Shown in pieces: positions 1 through 9,110 of a DNA stretch of 39,814 bases (positions are counted from its first letter, which is position 1; the number at the start of each line of letters is the position of its first letter). The stretch is from an uncultured beta proteobacterium (GTDB lineage Bacteria; Pseudomonadota; Gammaproteobacteria; Burkholderiales; Burkholderiaceae_C). Location of the stretch: the NCBI GenBank assembly GCA_903894475.1, contig CAITQH010000099.1, positions 1 to 39,814 of the forward strand. Reading direction: 5' to 3'. The position numbers were made by a program, and so were the translations under genes. The notes below the pieces were generated by a model that saw nothing but the letters and a program-made list of their open reading frames with translations, did no database searches and was not told the DNA's origin.

Positions 1-2564
1 GCATCGGTGTAATCCTTGACCTTGTCGAAATTCAGGTACTGATAGACCTTGTCACTGGCAGCAGTCAGGACACCCATGTCAGCCATGTACTCCGCTTTGC
101 TCGGAATGCGCCCGAGTTTGGAGCAGATCGCAGCCAACTCGGCGCTGCCAAGATAGACATAGCTGTTCTTTCCCAATCGATTCGGGAAGTTGCGCGTGGA
201 AGTGGAGAACACGGTCGCACCTTCGCGCACCTGTGCCTGATTACCCATGCACAAACTGCAGCCCGGCATTTCCATGCGCGCACCGGCAGACCCAAGGACG
301 CCGTAATGTCCCTCCTCTGTAAGTTGCTTGGCATCCATTTTTGTCGGTGGGGCCATCCATAGTTTTACCGGAATATCACGCTTATTCTCCAGCAGTTTGC
401 TGGCTGCCCTGAAATGACCAATGTTGGTCATGCAGGAACCGATAAAGACCTCGTCGATCTTGGCGCCCGCCACTTCGGACAAGGTCTTGACATCATCCGG
501 GTCGTTTGGACAGGCCACGATGGGCTCATGAATATCAGCGAGGTCAATTTCAATGACGGCAGCATACTCGGCGTCAGCATCACCCTTGAGCAACAGTGGA
601 TCCTGCAGCCAAGCTTGCATCGCCTTGATACGGCGGTTGAGAGTACGCACATCCGAATAACCTGAGGCGATCATCCACTTCAGCATCGTGATATTGCTTG
701 TGATGTACTCGATGATGGGTTCTTTGTTCAGATGCACGGTGCAGCCACCGGCACTGCGCTCGGCCGAAGCATCACTGAGTTCAAATGCCTGCTCTACCTT
801 CAGATTGGGCAAGCCTTCAATCTCAAGAATACGTCCCGAAAAAATGTTCTTCTTCCCTTGTTTGGAAACGGTCAACAAGCCAGCCTTGATGGCGTACAGC
901 GGTATCGCATTGACCAGATCACGCAGTGTGATGCCAGTTTGCATCTTTCCTTTGAAACGCACCAGTACACTCTCGGGCATGTCAAGCGGCATCACGCCGG
1001 TAGCAGCACCGAAGGCCACCAAACCGGACCCTGCCGGGAAACTGATGCCGATCGGAAAGCGGGTGTGGCTATCGCCGCCGGTTCCTACCGTATCAGGCAG
1101 CAGCATGCGGTTCAGCCAGCTGTGGATGATGCCGTCACCCGGGCGCAAGGGAACACCACCGCGCGTACTCATGAATTCGGGCAGTTCGTGATGCATCTTC
1201 ACATCCACCGGCTTCGGGTAAGCAGCAGTATGGCAAAACGATTGCATGACCAGATCCGCGCTGAAACCCAGACAAGCCAGGTCCTTCAGTTCGTCGCGGG
1301 TCATGGGGCCGGTTGTGTCTTGCGAGCCAACGCTGGTCATCCTGGGCTCACAATAAGTGCCAGGACGCACGCCCCTCCCTTCTGGCAGGCCGCAGGCACG
1401 ACCGACCATTTTTTGTGCCAGTGTGAACCCCTTGCCAGTGTCTGCCGGGTTCTGCGGCAGTCGGAACAGCGTGCTTGCGGGCAAGCCCAGAGCCTCGCGC
1501 GCCTTGGCCGTAAGACCCCGACCAACGATCAGAGGGATGCGGCCGCCCGCGCGCACCTCATCAAACAACACATCGCTCTTGACCTTGAATTCAGCGATCA
1601 CCTTGCCGTCTTTGAACGCCTTGCCCTCGTAAGGCCTAAGCTCGACCACATCACCCATATTCATCCGACTGACGTCGAGTTCAATCGGCAACGCACCAGA
1701 ATCTTCCATCGTGTTATAAAAAATCGGCGCAATTTTTGAGCCGAGACAGACGCCGCCAAAACGCTTGTTCGGAACGAACGGAATGTCCTCGCCAGTGAAC
1801 CACAGCACGGAGTTGGTAGCAGACTTGCGGGAGGAGCCGGTACCGACAACATCGCCGACGTACGCCACTAAATTGCCTTTGGCTTTGAGATCGGCGATGA
1901 AGTTGACCGGACCACGTTTGCCGTCTTCTTCCGGCACGATACCTGGCCGCGCATTCTTGTGCATCGCCAAAGCGTGCAAGGGAATGTCAGGACGACTGAA
2001 TGCGTCTGGTGCTGGTGACAAATCATCCGTGTTGATCTCACCCTCGACTTTGAAAACGGTCAAGGCGATCGACTGTGCAACTTCTGGACGAGAGGTAAAC
2101 CACTCAGCGTCAGCCCAACTCTGCAGGACGGCTTTGGCATTTTCATTGCCCTTTTCGGCTTTTTCCTGCACGTCATGGAATTGATCGAACATCAGCAGTG
2201 TCTTCTTCAAGCCGTCGGCTGCAACGGTTCCGACTGTCGGATCATCAAGCAAACCAACCAATGGGCTGACGTTGTACCCACCTAGCATGGTCCCGAGCAA
2301 CTGTGTCGCCTTCTCGCGTGAGATCAGAGGACACTTTTCAGAGCCATATGCAACAGCGGCAAGATAGCTTGCCTTCACTTTGGCTGCATCATCGACACCA
2401 GCGGGCACGCGATGCGTCATCAAATCCAGCAAGGTGGCTTCTTCACCCGGACTTGGATTTTTCAATAGTTCGATCAGTTCGCCGGTCTGCTTGGAAGACA
2501 GGGGCAACGGTGGTATGCCCAGGGCCGCGCGTTCAGCGACGTGGACGCGATAGTTCTGCAACAT
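1..2564 (-). CDS. acnB: Aconitate hydratase B (AcnB), 3' end off the window
   Basis: Bifunctional aconitase B / 2-methylisocitrate dehydratase of the TCA and methylcitrate cycles; cytoplasmic. Reading the minus strand from the ATG at 2564 gives one open frame to the window edge (about 854 codons; the family is about 860-865), so only the last 6-10 residues are missing. The N-terminus ([20 protein letters not shown]) is the AcnB HEAT-like domain start. Around the middle comes the swivel domain ([12 protein letters not shown]), then the iron-sulfur catalytic domain with [27 protein letters not shown] and [13 protein letters not shown], which supply the three cluster cysteines. A good ribosome site (AAGGAG) lies 6 nt upstream. 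The ORF track omits it because no stop occurs inside the window, which also argues against an internal frameshift. Confidence 0.97.
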   Translation of the reverse strand, partial: MLQNYRVHVAERAALGIPPLPLSSKQTGELIELLKNPSPGEEATLLDLMTHRVPAGVDDAAKVKASYLAAVAYGSEKCPLISREKATQLLGTMLGGYNVSPLVGLLDDPTVGTVAADGLKKTLLMFDQFHDVQEKAEKGNENAKAVLQSWADAEWFTSRPEVAQSIALTVFKVEGEINTDDLSPAPDAFSRPDIPLHALAMHKNARPGIVPEEDGKRGPVNFIADLKAKGNLVAYVGDVVGTGSSRKSATNSVLWFTGEDIPFVPNKRFGGVCLGSKIAPIFYNTMEDSGALPIELDVSRMNMGDVVELRPYEGKAFKDGKVIAEFKVKSDVLFDEVRAGGRIPLIVGRGLTAKAREALGLPASTLFRLPQNPADTGKGFTLAQKMVGRACGLPEGRGVRPGTYCEPRMTSVGSQDTTGPMTRDELKDLACLGFSADLVMQSFCHTAAYPKPVDVKMHHELPEFMSTRGGVPLRPGDGIIHSWLNRMLLPDTVGTGGDSHTRFPIGISFPAGSGLVAFGAATGVMPLDMPESVLVRFKGKMQTGITLRDLVNAIPLYAIKAGLLTVSKQGKKNIFSGRILEIEGLPNLKVEQAFELSDASAERSAGGCTVHLNKEPIIEYITSNITMLKWMIASGYSDVRTLNRRIKAMQAWLQDPLLLKGDADAEYAAVIEIDLADIHEPIVACPNDPDDVKTLSEVAGAKIDEVFIGSCMTNIGHFRAASKLLENKRDIPVKLWMAPPTKMDAKQLTEEGHYGVLGSAGARMEMPGCSLCMGNQAQVREGATVFSTSTRNFPNRLGKNSYVYLGSAELAAICSKLGRIPSKAEYMADMGVLTAASDKVYQYLNFDKVKDYTD

Positions 2565-2626
2565 GATTACTCCTTATCAAAATCAATAAAGCGGTATGGC
2601 ACCCATGAGTCGGGCCAATTTTCCAA

Positions 2627-3181
2627 CTATTTGGTGGGGGTTGCCCGGGTCGCATCAAGAATACTTGGCACTGGATTCTTCTTCAAATTTTCAACCACCA
2701 CAGCCTGACTCGGACTGATACATTCGTCGGCCAGCCTCTGACCCAGTTTTTGGCTCATCAGCATTGACTTATTACCCAACTGCAACCACATCGCCCCTGC
2801 TTTGGGATCTTCGAGACGGATGGCGCCCGTGCGGCTGCTTACCGGATGCATACGAAAAGTCATGTTCTTGGTCCGAACCAAAAACATTCCTGGTTTCTTT
2901 TCGCTTGGTGTGATCGTGACGGACGTCCCCAATTCACAGGGGATCACGCCGACCTCGACCAATTTCGCCAGGTCAAGTTCTTCCGCAGTCAAATTCAACT
3001 GAACATCATCGTCAATCGGCGTCACCTCCTCCACTACCTTGAGCGCGGAGCGACGCACACCAGGTGTCAGTTTGGGCGTCGAGGCCGCAGCCTTGGCCGG
3101 GGCTGGCCCTGACGGAACGACCTGAGGCAATGACACTGCGGGCACTGCCATAGCGACGGACAGCAACAAAAAAGACTTCAT
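2627..3181 (-). CDS. Exported protein of unknown function
   Basis: I do not recognise a named family. The 184-residue product starts MKSFLLLSVAMAVPAVSLPQ, a short signal peptide (Lys, then a hydrophobic stretch), so it is probably periplasmic. Residues about 20-45 are Pro/Ala-rich and linker-like; the rest is a soluble mixed domain with two cysteines (in VIPCELG and DECISPS) that could form a disulfide. The ORF track starts 88 codons further upstream, but that extension overlaps the mdh terminator, is not signal-like, and has Arg/Cys-rich shadow composition. The start at 3181 has GGGGAGG just upstream. It lies between acnB (62 bp downstream) and mdh, all on the minus strand, but a terminator separates it from mdh, so it probably has its own promoter or is read with acnB. 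Confidence 0.75.
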   Translation of the reverse strand: MKSFLLLSVAMAVPAVSLPQVVPSGPAPAKAAASTPKLTPGVRRSALKVVEEVTPIDDDVQLNLTAEELDLAKLVEVGVIPCELGTSVTITPSEKKPGMFLVRTKNMTFRMHPVSSRTGAIRLEDPKAGAMWLQLGNKSMLMSQKLGQRLADECISPSQAVVVENLKKNPVPSILDATRATPTK

Positions 3182-3261
3182 GGCACCTCCCCGAACCGAT
3201 TGAGTTGATGGTCGATGCGCCGGGGACAGGAATTCAGGTCCAATCAACAGCGCGCCACGCC

Positions 3262-3300
3262 AAAAAAATCGCACAGCCGGCATCAAAACCGGCTGCGCGA
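3262..3300 (-). terminator. Intrinsic terminator of mdh
   Basis: On the minus strand a 12-bp stem (TCGCGCAGCCGG / CCGGCTGTGCGA, one G-U pair) with an 8-nt loop is followed by seven T. It begins 23 bp after the mdh stop codon, and so ends mdh transcription ahead of the exported-protein gene. Confidence 0.9.
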
Positions 3301-3323
3301 CCACGCAGCACTTGCAACTCGTC

Positions 3324-4313
3324 TTAGCCCACCAAATGGGCAACACCCGCTTGCTCGTCTTGCAGTTCCTTGAGTGTCTTGTTGATGCATTCCTGGCTGA
3401 ACGCATCAATCGGCAAGCCCTCGACCACTTTGTACTCACCGTCTGCACATGTCACGGCAAAACCAAACATGGTGTCCTTGGGAATACCATACTGGCCATC
3501 CGACGGAATACCCATGGTCACCCACTTACCGTTGCTGCCCAATGCCCAGTCACGCATATGGTCGATAGCAGCATTCGCAGCAGAAGCGGCTGACGAGACG
3601 CCGCGCGCCGCAATGATGGCGGCGCCGCGCTTGCCAACGGTCGGCAGGAAGGTATTAACGTTCCAGTCATGGTCATTGATCATTTCCTTGACGCTGGCAC
3701 CATTGATGGTGGCAAAGCGGTAGTCAGCGTACATGGTCGGCGAATGGTTGCCCCAAACTGCCATCTTCTCGATGTCCGCCACTGCCTTGCCGGTTTTGGA
3801 GGCCAACTGACTCAGGGCACGGTTGTGGTCCAGGCGAATCATGGCGGTGAAGTTTTTGCGTGGCAGATCAGGCGCACTCTTCATCGCGATATAGGCATTC
3901 GTATTGGCGGGGTTGCCAACCACCAGAACCTTGACGTCGCGACTGGCGACCGCATTCAGTGCCTTGCCCTGCTCCGTGAAAATGGCACCATTGACAGCCA
4001 GCAACTCGGCGCGCTCCATACCCGGTCCCCGGGGCCGCGATCCGATCAGGAGGGCGTAATCGGCGTCTTTGAACGCCGTCATTGGATCCGAATGCGCCTG
4101 CATCCCAACCAGCAAAGGAAACGCACAGTCTTGCAGTTCCATCATGACTCCCTGCAAAGCCGCCTGGGGCTTTTCCAAAGGAACCTCCAGCATTTGAAGA
4201 ATGACGGGTTGATCCTGGCCCAACATCTCGCCAGAGGCGATGCGGAACAGAATTGCGTAACCAATTTGACCTGCTGCGCCGGTAACGGCGACACGGACGG
4301 GCTTTTTGCTCAT
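3324..4313 (-). CDS. mdh: Malate dehydrogenase
   Basis: NAD-dependent malate dehydrogenase (malate to oxaloacetate), TCA cycle, cytoplasm. The product is 329 residues, the usual length for the cytosolic-type Mdh of Burkholderiales. It opens with the Rossmann motif [12 protein letters not shown]; the mobile substrate loop is [10 protein letters not shown] with the substrate-binding arginines; [12 protein letters not shown] and RLDHNRA follow; the catalytic His lies in [12 protein letters not shown]. The ORF track begins 57 codons upstream in the promoter region; [15 protein letters not shown] is the family start, with GGAG about 7 nt before it. It is transcribed away from the GntR gene and ends at a strong terminator. 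The palindrome at 4427-4451 overlaps its likely promoter. Confidence 0.97.
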   Translation of the reverse strand: MSKKPVRVAVTGAAGQIGYAILFRIASGEMLGQDQPVILQMLEVPLEKPQAALQGVMMELQDCAFPLLVGMQAHSDPMTAFKDADYALLIGSRPRGPGMERAELLAVNGAIFTEQGKALNAVASRDVKVLVVGNPANTNAYIAMKSAPDLPRKNFTAMIRLDHNRALSQLASKTGKAVADIEKMAVWGNHSPTMYADYRFATINGASVKEMINDHDWNVNTFLPTVGKRGAAIIAARGVSSAASAANAAIDHMRDWALGSNGKWVTMGIPSDGQYGIPKDTMFGFAVTCADGEYKVVEGLPIDAFSQECINKTLKELQDEQAGVAHLVG

Positions 4314-4426
4314 GGTGAGACTCCAGAGTTGTTGTGAAACCGGGTTCCGGGGTAGCTCAATCTGGATGCTGAACCCCACAGAATGCGTCGCTAGTTTACT
4401 CTGGAAAACCCTGAGTTGGAAATTCG

Positions 4427-4451
4427 TCTTATGTCTTATATAAGATAAGAT
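4427..4451. promoter_or_regulatory. Nested palindrome, candidate operator between mdh and gntR
   Basis: TCTTATATAAGA (4434-4445) is a perfect 12-bp palindrome. It is flanked by another TCTTAT half-site on the left (4427-4432) and an overlapping ATAAGA on the right (4445-4450), giving an extended two-fold symmetric A/T-rich site in a GC-rich background. On the minus strand it overlaps a possible mdh promoter (TTGATG, 16-nt spacer, TATCTT). It lies about 40 bp before the GntR start, so it is a natural candidate for autoregulation and mdh control by that regulator. The role is inferred; only the symmetry is seen. Confidence 0.6.
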
Positions 4452-4490
4452 GTGGCTCATACGCATCAAGCCGTATGAGGTCACACACCT

Positions 4491-5282
4491 ATGGTCACAT
4501 CACCACTGCCAACAAGCCAGTCGAGCCCCGCTGCAAACGACAACGGGTCCGCCATGACGCCTTCTTTCAGTCCGCTCTACCAGCAAATCAAAGGCATGAT
4601 TCTCAATAGCCTGCGGCTTGGTGAATGGAAGCCGGGCGAGGCCATTCCCAGTGAAATGGACCTGGCAACACGTTTTCGCGTCAGTCAGGGAACGGTGCGA
4701 AAGGCTATCGACGATTTAGCTGCAGAACATTTGCTGGTGCGCCGGCAGGGTAAAGGGACGTTTGTCGCCACCCATGCAGAGCAGCAAGTGCAGTTTCGTT
4801 TTTTGAAACTGGTACCCAACAACGGCAACCCAGGCAGTGAAGGTCCGGCCCATCGCGATATCGTGCAATGTCGTCGCAGCAGCGCCAGCGCAGATATTGC
4901 CCGTGCACTGGCATTGCGCACAGGTGACGCCGTGCTGCAGACACGCCGTGTCCTCAGTTTCCTTGGCACGCCCGCGATTCTTGAAGACATCTGGCTACCA
5001 GCGGCCCCGTTCAAGGGCCTGACCGCCGAGCGACTGACGAACCACCAGGGTCCAATGTACGCCTTGTTTGAGACTGAATTTAGCGTGCGGATGGTTCGTG
5101 CTGAAGAAAAGATACGCGCTGAACCGGCCACGCCAGGGCACGCCGAACTGCTGAAAATCGCTCAGGGCACGCCCTTGCTCAGTGTCGAGCGCATTGCCTA
5201 CACCTACAAGGATGTGCCAATGGAACTGCGACGCGGCTACTATCGCACCGACACTCACTACTATCACAACCGATTAAGCTGA
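4491..5282 (+). CDS. GntR-family regulator, HutC/FarR (UTRA) subfamily
   Basis: DNA-binding transcriptional regulator of 263 residues. After a low-complexity N-tail (about 1-24), a winged helix-turn-helix of GntR type spans about residues 25-95 ([38 protein letters not shown]). A UTRA effector domain follows from about 110 to 260, ending in the characteristic [15 protein letters not shown] pattern. UTRA domains bind small molecules, so it probably senses a metabolite. The start at 4491 has GAGG about 10 nt upstream; the internal ATG at 4554 would also keep the whole DNA-binding domain. It lies between mdh and the sdh operon, which suggests that it controls TCA genes; this is inference from context. 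The ligand cannot be told from the sequence. Confidence 0.9.
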   Translation: MVTSPLPTSQSSPAANDNGSAMTPSFSPLYQQIKGMILNSLRLGEWKPGEAIPSEMDLATRFRVSQGTVRKAIDDLAAEHLLVRRQGKGTFVATHAEQQVQFRFLKLVPNNGNPGSEGPAHRDIVQCRRSSASADIARALALRTGDAVLQTRRVLSFLGTPAILEDIWLPAAPFKGLTAERLTNHQGPMYALFETEFSVRMVRAEEKIRAEPATPGHAELLKIAQGTPLLSVERIAYTYKDVPMELRRGYYRTDTHYYHNRLS

Positions 5283-5375
5283 GTGTGCCAAGGGCTTGCG
5301 TGCCTGCCATAGAATTTCCGAGCAGCCAATGGGTGATTGCATCGCATTGCTCACCCGCAAAAAGGAAAACAAAAC

Positions 5376-5822
5376 ATGTCTGAATTCTCAACAAGCACAT
5401 CAACAAGCCGACCCGAATTTCGCAATATACACGCCTTCAGAGACCTGCCAGGCTATCGATGGCCACCGGCTGCCGTCGTGTCCGGCATGCACCGGGCCAG
5501 CGGACTGATGATGTTCTTGCTGCTTCCCTTCATCATCTGGATGTTCGATAACTCGATATCGTCAGAAATTTCGTTTGCGAAATTCAGTTCAGCCTTCAAT
5601 GTCGGCATGCTGGGCTTGCCAGGTCTGATCTGGAAATTGGTGGCACTGGCGCTGATATGGGCCTATCTGCATCACTTCCTCGCGGGTCTGCGCCACCTCT
5701 GGATGGACGCCAGCCATGCTGCCGTCAGCAAAGAATTTGGCAAGTCGTCGGCACTTATTGTCATGTCACTCAGTGTTGGCCTGACACTTGTGCTGGGCGC
5801 AAAGTTGTTTGGCATCTATTAA
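5376..5822 (+). CDS. sdhC: Succinate dehydrogenase cytochrome b556 subunit
   Basis: Membrane anchor subunit of complex II. The 148-residue protein has three predicted membrane helices (about 34-56, 82-108 and 122-146). SGMHRASGLM near residue 37 matches the conserved Ser/Arg ubiquinone-site segment, and HHFLAGLRHLWMD near 99-111 carries the heme b ligand His (probably H100). I chose the ATG at 5376, preceded by AAAGGAA, rather than the track start 13 codons upstream, whose extension is unlike the family. It is the first gene of the sdhCDAB-sdhE-gltA run and begins 93 bp after the GntR gene. Confidence 0.95.
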   Translation: MSEFSTSTSTSRPEFRNIHAFRDLPGYRWPPAAVVSGMHRASGLMMFLLLPFIIWMFDNSISSEISFAKFSSAFNVGMLGLPGLIWKLVALALIWAYLHHFLAGLRHLWMDASHAAVSKEFGKSSALIVMSLSVGLTLVLGAKLFGIY

Positions 5823-5832
5823 GGAAAGCTTC

Positions 5833-6198
5833 ATGTCGGTCAATTTCGGCTCCAAGCGTCTTGTTGTGGGCGCACATTACGGTCTGCGCGACTGGCTGGC
5901 CCAGCGTTTGACTGCAGCCTTGATGGCCCTGTTTACGCTGCTGGTTCTGGCCCGGATCATCTTCAGTACCGGTCCGATCGGCTATGACCAATGGTCAGGC
6001 ATCTTTTCCCCTCAATGGATGAAGGCATTGACCTTCAGCGTCATCGTCGCCCTGGCCTTTCACGCCTGGGTCGGCATGCGCGAAATCTGGATGGATTACA
6101 TCAAGCCCGTGGGTCTGCGTCTTTTCCTGCAGGCATTTTCCCTCCTTTGGCTTGTTTCCTGTAGCGGATGGGCCATCCAGGTTCTGTGGCGCCAGTGA
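5833..6198 (+). CDS. sdhD: Succinate dehydrogenase membrane anchor subunit
   Basis: Second membrane anchor of complex II; with SdhC it binds heme b and ubiquinone. The protein is 121 residues with three predicted membrane helices (about 27-47, 64-84 and 98-117). AHYGLRDWLAQRLTA is the N-terminal family signature. HAWVGMREIWMDYIKP carries the heme ligand His77 and the quinone-site Asp88-Tyr89 pair (DY). The start at 5833 lies 10 bp after the sdhC stop, with AAGGAAAG overlapping that stop; the longer track ORF would extend into sdhC without family similarity. Confidence 0.95.
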   Translation: MSVNFGSKRLVVGAHYGLRDWLAQRLTAALMALFTLLVLARIIFSTGPIGYDQWSGIFSPQWMKALTFSVIVALAFHAWVGMREIWMDYIKPVGLRLFLQAFSLLWLVSCSGWAIQVLWRQ

Positions 6199-6260
6199 GT
6201 CCGCGCCAGGCACCACCGTCCCGGCAGCGTAGCCCCCTTGACATTACTTCCGAACCCATC

Positions 6261-8057
6261 ATGACCGTTACATCCAAACTCCCGAGACGCCAATTTGACG
6301 TCGTCATCGTCGGCGCCGGCGGCTCAGGCATGCGCGCCTCACTACAACTGGCTCGAGCCGGTCTGAAAGTCGCAGTGTTATCAAAAGTCTTCCCAACGCG
6401 ATCCCACACGGTCGCAGCGCAAGGTGGCATCGGTGCATCTCTGGGCAATATGTCGGAAGACAATTGGCACTACCACTTCTACGACACCGTCAAAGGATCA
6501 GACTGGCTCGGAGATCAGGATGCCATCGAATACATGTGCCGCGAGGCACCTAAAGTCGTGTACGACCTGGAGCACATGGGCATGCCGTTTGATCGCAACC
6601 CCGACGGTACGATCTATCAGCGCCCCTTCGGCGGCCACACTGCCAACTACGGCGAAAAGCCGGTTCAACGCGCCTGCGCCGCCGCTGACCGCACCGGCCA
6701 CGCCATGCTGCACACGCTGTACCAGCAAAACGTCAAGGAAAAGACCAGCTTTTTTGTCGAATGGCTGGCCCTCGACCTGATTCGTGACGCTGCGGGCGAC
6801 GTCGTCGGGGTAACGGCGCTGGAGATGGAAACCGGCGATGTGCACATCTTTGAATCCAAGACGACGCTGCTGGCAACCGGTGGCGCTGGCCGCATCTTTG
6901 CCGCCTCCACCAACGCTTTCATCAACACCGGGGACGGACTGGGCATGGCCGCGCGCGCCGGCATTCCCCTTGAAGACATGGAGTTTTGGCAATTCCATCC
7001 GACCGGCGTGTACGGAGCCGGGGTGCTGCTCACCGAAGGCTGCCGGGGCGAAGGCGCGATTCTGCGCAACGGCAGTGGCGAAAGATTCATGGAACGCTAT
7101 GCGCCAGCCTATAAAGACCTGGCGCCACGGGACTACGTATCGCGCTGCATGGATCAGGAGATCAAGGAAGGTCGCGGCTGCGGCCCGAACAAGGACTACA
7201 TCAATCTTGACATGACGCACCTGGGCGTCCAGACCATCATGAAGCGGCTGCCTTCCGTGTTCGAAATCGGTCACAACTTTGCCAATGTTGACATTACCAG
7301 GGAGCCGATTCCGGTCGTACCCACCATCCATTACCAGATGGGGGGCATTCCCACCAATATTCACGGTCAGGTGGTAAATCAAAACGCCGCGAACCAGAGC
7401 GAGGTTGTCAACGGCCTTTACGCGGTCGGAGAATGCGCTTGCGTCAGCGTCCACGGTGCCAACCGACTGGGCACGAATTCCCTGCTTGATCTGCTGGTGT
7501 TTGGTCGGGCGGCGGGCAATCACATCGTTGAGTTCAACAAGGAAACCAGGACTCACAAGCCCTTGCCGCAGGACGCTGCAGATGCCACGCTGACGCGCAT
7601 CGCGCGTCTGGACGCCACAAGCAGTGGTGAGTATTCACAGGACGTAGCCAACGATATCCGCAGCACCATGCAACAGCACGCTGGCGTGTTCCGCACACAA
7701 GCGAGCATGGACGAAGGCGTGGCGAAGATCGCCGCCTTGCGCGAGCGCGTCCAGAGCATCACTTTGAAAGACAAATCCAGGATCTTTAATACCGCCCGGA
7801 TCGAGGCGCTTGAGGTCGAGAACCTGATTGAAGCAGCGCAGGCCACCATCGTCTCCGCCGCCGCACGGCACGAAAGTCGCGGCGCCCATTCAGTCAATGA
7901 TTACGCTGACAGCCCGGAGCATCCTAACGGTCGCAACGACACCGACTGGCACAAGCACACACTGTGGTATCGCGAAGGCAACCGCCTGTCCTACAAACCG
8001 GTCCAGATGAAGCCGCTGACGGCGCTGTCAGTGCCGCTCACCGTGCGCAGCTTTTAA
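6261..8057 (+). CDS. sdhA: Succinate dehydrogenase flavoprotein subunit
   Basis: Catalytic FAD subunit of complex II: oxidises succinate to fumarate on the cytoplasmic face. It has 598 residues (family about 588-600). The FAD-binding GAGGSGMRA is near residue 18. The covalent FAD attachment site is His49 in TRSHTVAAQGG. Further family motifs are TEGCRGEGAI, ERFMERYAP, HYQMGGIPTN and HGANRLGTNSLLDL. The ORF track adds 31 codons upstream that overlap sdhD and look non-native; the ATG at 6261 matches the family. There is no convincing Shine-Dalgarno before it (TACTTCCGAACCCATC), in contrast to sdhC, sdhD and leuD, so translation may depend on coupling to sdhD. Confidence 0.97.
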   Translation: MTVTSKLPRRQFDVVIVGAGGSGMRASLQLARAGLKVAVLSKVFPTRSHTVAAQGGIGASLGNMSEDNWHYHFYDTVKGSDWLGDQDAIEYMCREAPKVVYDLEHMGMPFDRNPDGTIYQRPFGGHTANYGEKPVQRACAAADRTGHAMLHTLYQQNVKEKTSFFVEWLALDLIRDAAGDVVGVTALEMETGDVHIFESKTTLLATGGAGRIFAASTNAFINTGDGLGMAARAGIPLEDMEFWQFHPTGVYGAGVLLTEGCRGEGAILRNGSGERFMERYAPAYKDLAPRDYVSRCMDQEIKEGRGCGPNKDYINLDMTHLGVQTIMKRLPSVFEIGHNFANVDITREPIPVVPTIHYQMGGIPTNIHGQVVNQNAANQSEVVNGLYAVGECACVSVHGANRLGTNSLLDLLVFGRAAGNHIVEFNKETRTHKPLPQDAADATLTRIARLDATSSGEYSQDVANDIRSTMQQHAGVFRTQASMDEGVAKIAALRERVQSITLKDKSRIFNTARIEALEVENLIEAAQATIVSAAARHESRGAHSVNDYADSPEHPNGRNDTDWHKHTLWYREGNRLSYKPVQMKPLTALSVPLTVRSF

Positions 8058-8068
8058 AGAGAACAACC

Positions 8069-8773
8069 ATGTCAAAACGGATATTTCAGATCTACCGCTA
8101 CAACCCCGATGCAGATGCAAAACCCTATATGCAGACCATTGAGGTGGAACTGGACGGCACTGAGCGCATGCTGTTGGACGCGTTAGTGAAGCTCAAGGCG
8201 CAGGACCCCGGCATCAGTTTTCGCAAGTCGTGCCGTGAAGGTGTCTGCGGCTCCGATGCCATGAACATCAATGGCAAGAACGGGCTCGCCTGTCTGACCA
8301 ATATGCGCACGCTGCCCGGCACCATTGTTCTCAAACCGCTACCCGGGCTGCCAGTGGTGCGGGACCTGATCGTCGATATGACGCAGTTCTTCAAGCAGTA
8401 CAACTCGATCAAACCCTACTTGATCAGCGACAGCGTGGCGCCAGAGAAAGAGCGTTTGCAGAGTCCCCAGGAACGCGAAGAACTCAACGGTTTGTACGAG
8501 TGCATCCTGTGTGCCAGTTGCTCCACTTCCTGTCCCAGTTTCTGGTGGAATCCGGACAAATTTGTAGGTCCCGCTGGCCTCCTGCAGGCCTACCGCTTTC
8601 TTGCTGACAGCCGCGATGACGCGACGGCCGAACGTCTGGACAACCTCGAAGACCCCTACCGTCTGTTTCGCTGCCACACCATCATGAATTGTGTGGAAGT
8701 CTGTCCGAAGGGACTCAATCCAACCCGGGCAATTGGAAAAATCAAGGAAATGATGGTGATGCGTACGGTTTGA
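8069..8773 (+). CDS. sdhB: Succinate dehydrogenase iron-sulfur subunit
   Basis: Electron-transfer subunit of complex II carrying three clusters. The product is 234 residues. The N-terminal ferredoxin domain holds the [2Fe-2S] motif SCREGVCGSDAMNINGKNGL with the last Cys just after it. The C-terminal domain holds CILCASCSTSCP ([4Fe-4S]) and CHTIMNCVEVCPKG ([3Fe-4S] and the remaining [4Fe-4S] Cys). The start at 8069 follows the sdhA stop by 11 bp with AAAGAGAA as ribosome site; the track's longer version overlaps sdhA. Confidence 0.97.
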   Translation: MSKRIFQIYRYNPDADAKPYMQTIEVELDGTERMLLDALVKLKAQDPGISFRKSCREGVCGSDAMNINGKNGLACLTNMRTLPGTIVLKPLPGLPVVRDLIVDMTQFFKQYNSIKPYLISDSVAPEKERLQSPQEREELNGLYECILCASCSTSCPSFWWNPDKFVGPAGLLQAYRFLADSRDDATAERLDNLEDPYRLFRCHTIMNCVEVCPKGLNPTRAIGKIKEMMVMRTV

Positions 8774-8801
8774 TTTCGATCAACATCTGGGCCAATCAGC
8801 C

Positions 8802-9110
8802 ATGGTACAAAGCAGCAACCTGATCGATGCGAGAAGTCTGAGCAAACTGAAATGGCGCTGCCGTCGCGGTTTGCTTGAGAACGATATTTTCATCGAACGA
8901 TTTTTCAGACGCTTTGAGTCCGGCCTGACCGTCAGTCAGTCACAAGGGCTCATGGCTTTGATGGATCTGGGTGACAACGATCTGCTGGACCTGCACTTGG
9001 AACGCAAAACCCTGGCGCAAGTCGACGTTGATTTGGATCGCGGTGATGTGCGTGAAGTTTTGTGTATGTTGAGAAAACCCCTTGAAAGGCAAGAATATGA
9101 AATTAGCTGA
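8802..9110 (+). CDS. sdhE: FAD assembly factor SdhE
   Basis: Small cytoplasmic protein (102 residues) that promotes covalent flavinylation of SdhA. The diagnostic RGxxE motif is present as [14 protein letters not shown], near residues 21-34, inside the expected five-helix bundle. It lies directly after sdhB (28-bp gap) and its last 14 bp overlap the start of gltA in another frame. The ribosome site is weak. Confidence 0.93.
   Translation: MVQSSNLIDARSLSKLKWRCRRGLLENDIFIERFFRRFESGLTVSQSQGLMALMDLGDNDLLDLHLERKTLAQVDVDLDRGDVREVLCMLRKPLERQEYEIS

Noticed and set aside
688-1739. Plus-strand ORFs of 167 and 335 aa
   Set aside because: They are antisense to the conserved acnB frame and show no family motifs.
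2627-3448. 273-aa version of the exported protein
   Set aside because: The extra N-terminal 88 residues overlap the mdh terminator and hide the signal peptide; the start at 3181 has a strong ribosome site.
3669-4337. 222-aa plus-strand ORF
   Set aside because: Antisense to mdh, with shadow composition and no ribosome site.
6498-7556. 352-aa minus-strand ORF
   Set aside because: Antisense shadow of sdhA in GC-rich DNA.
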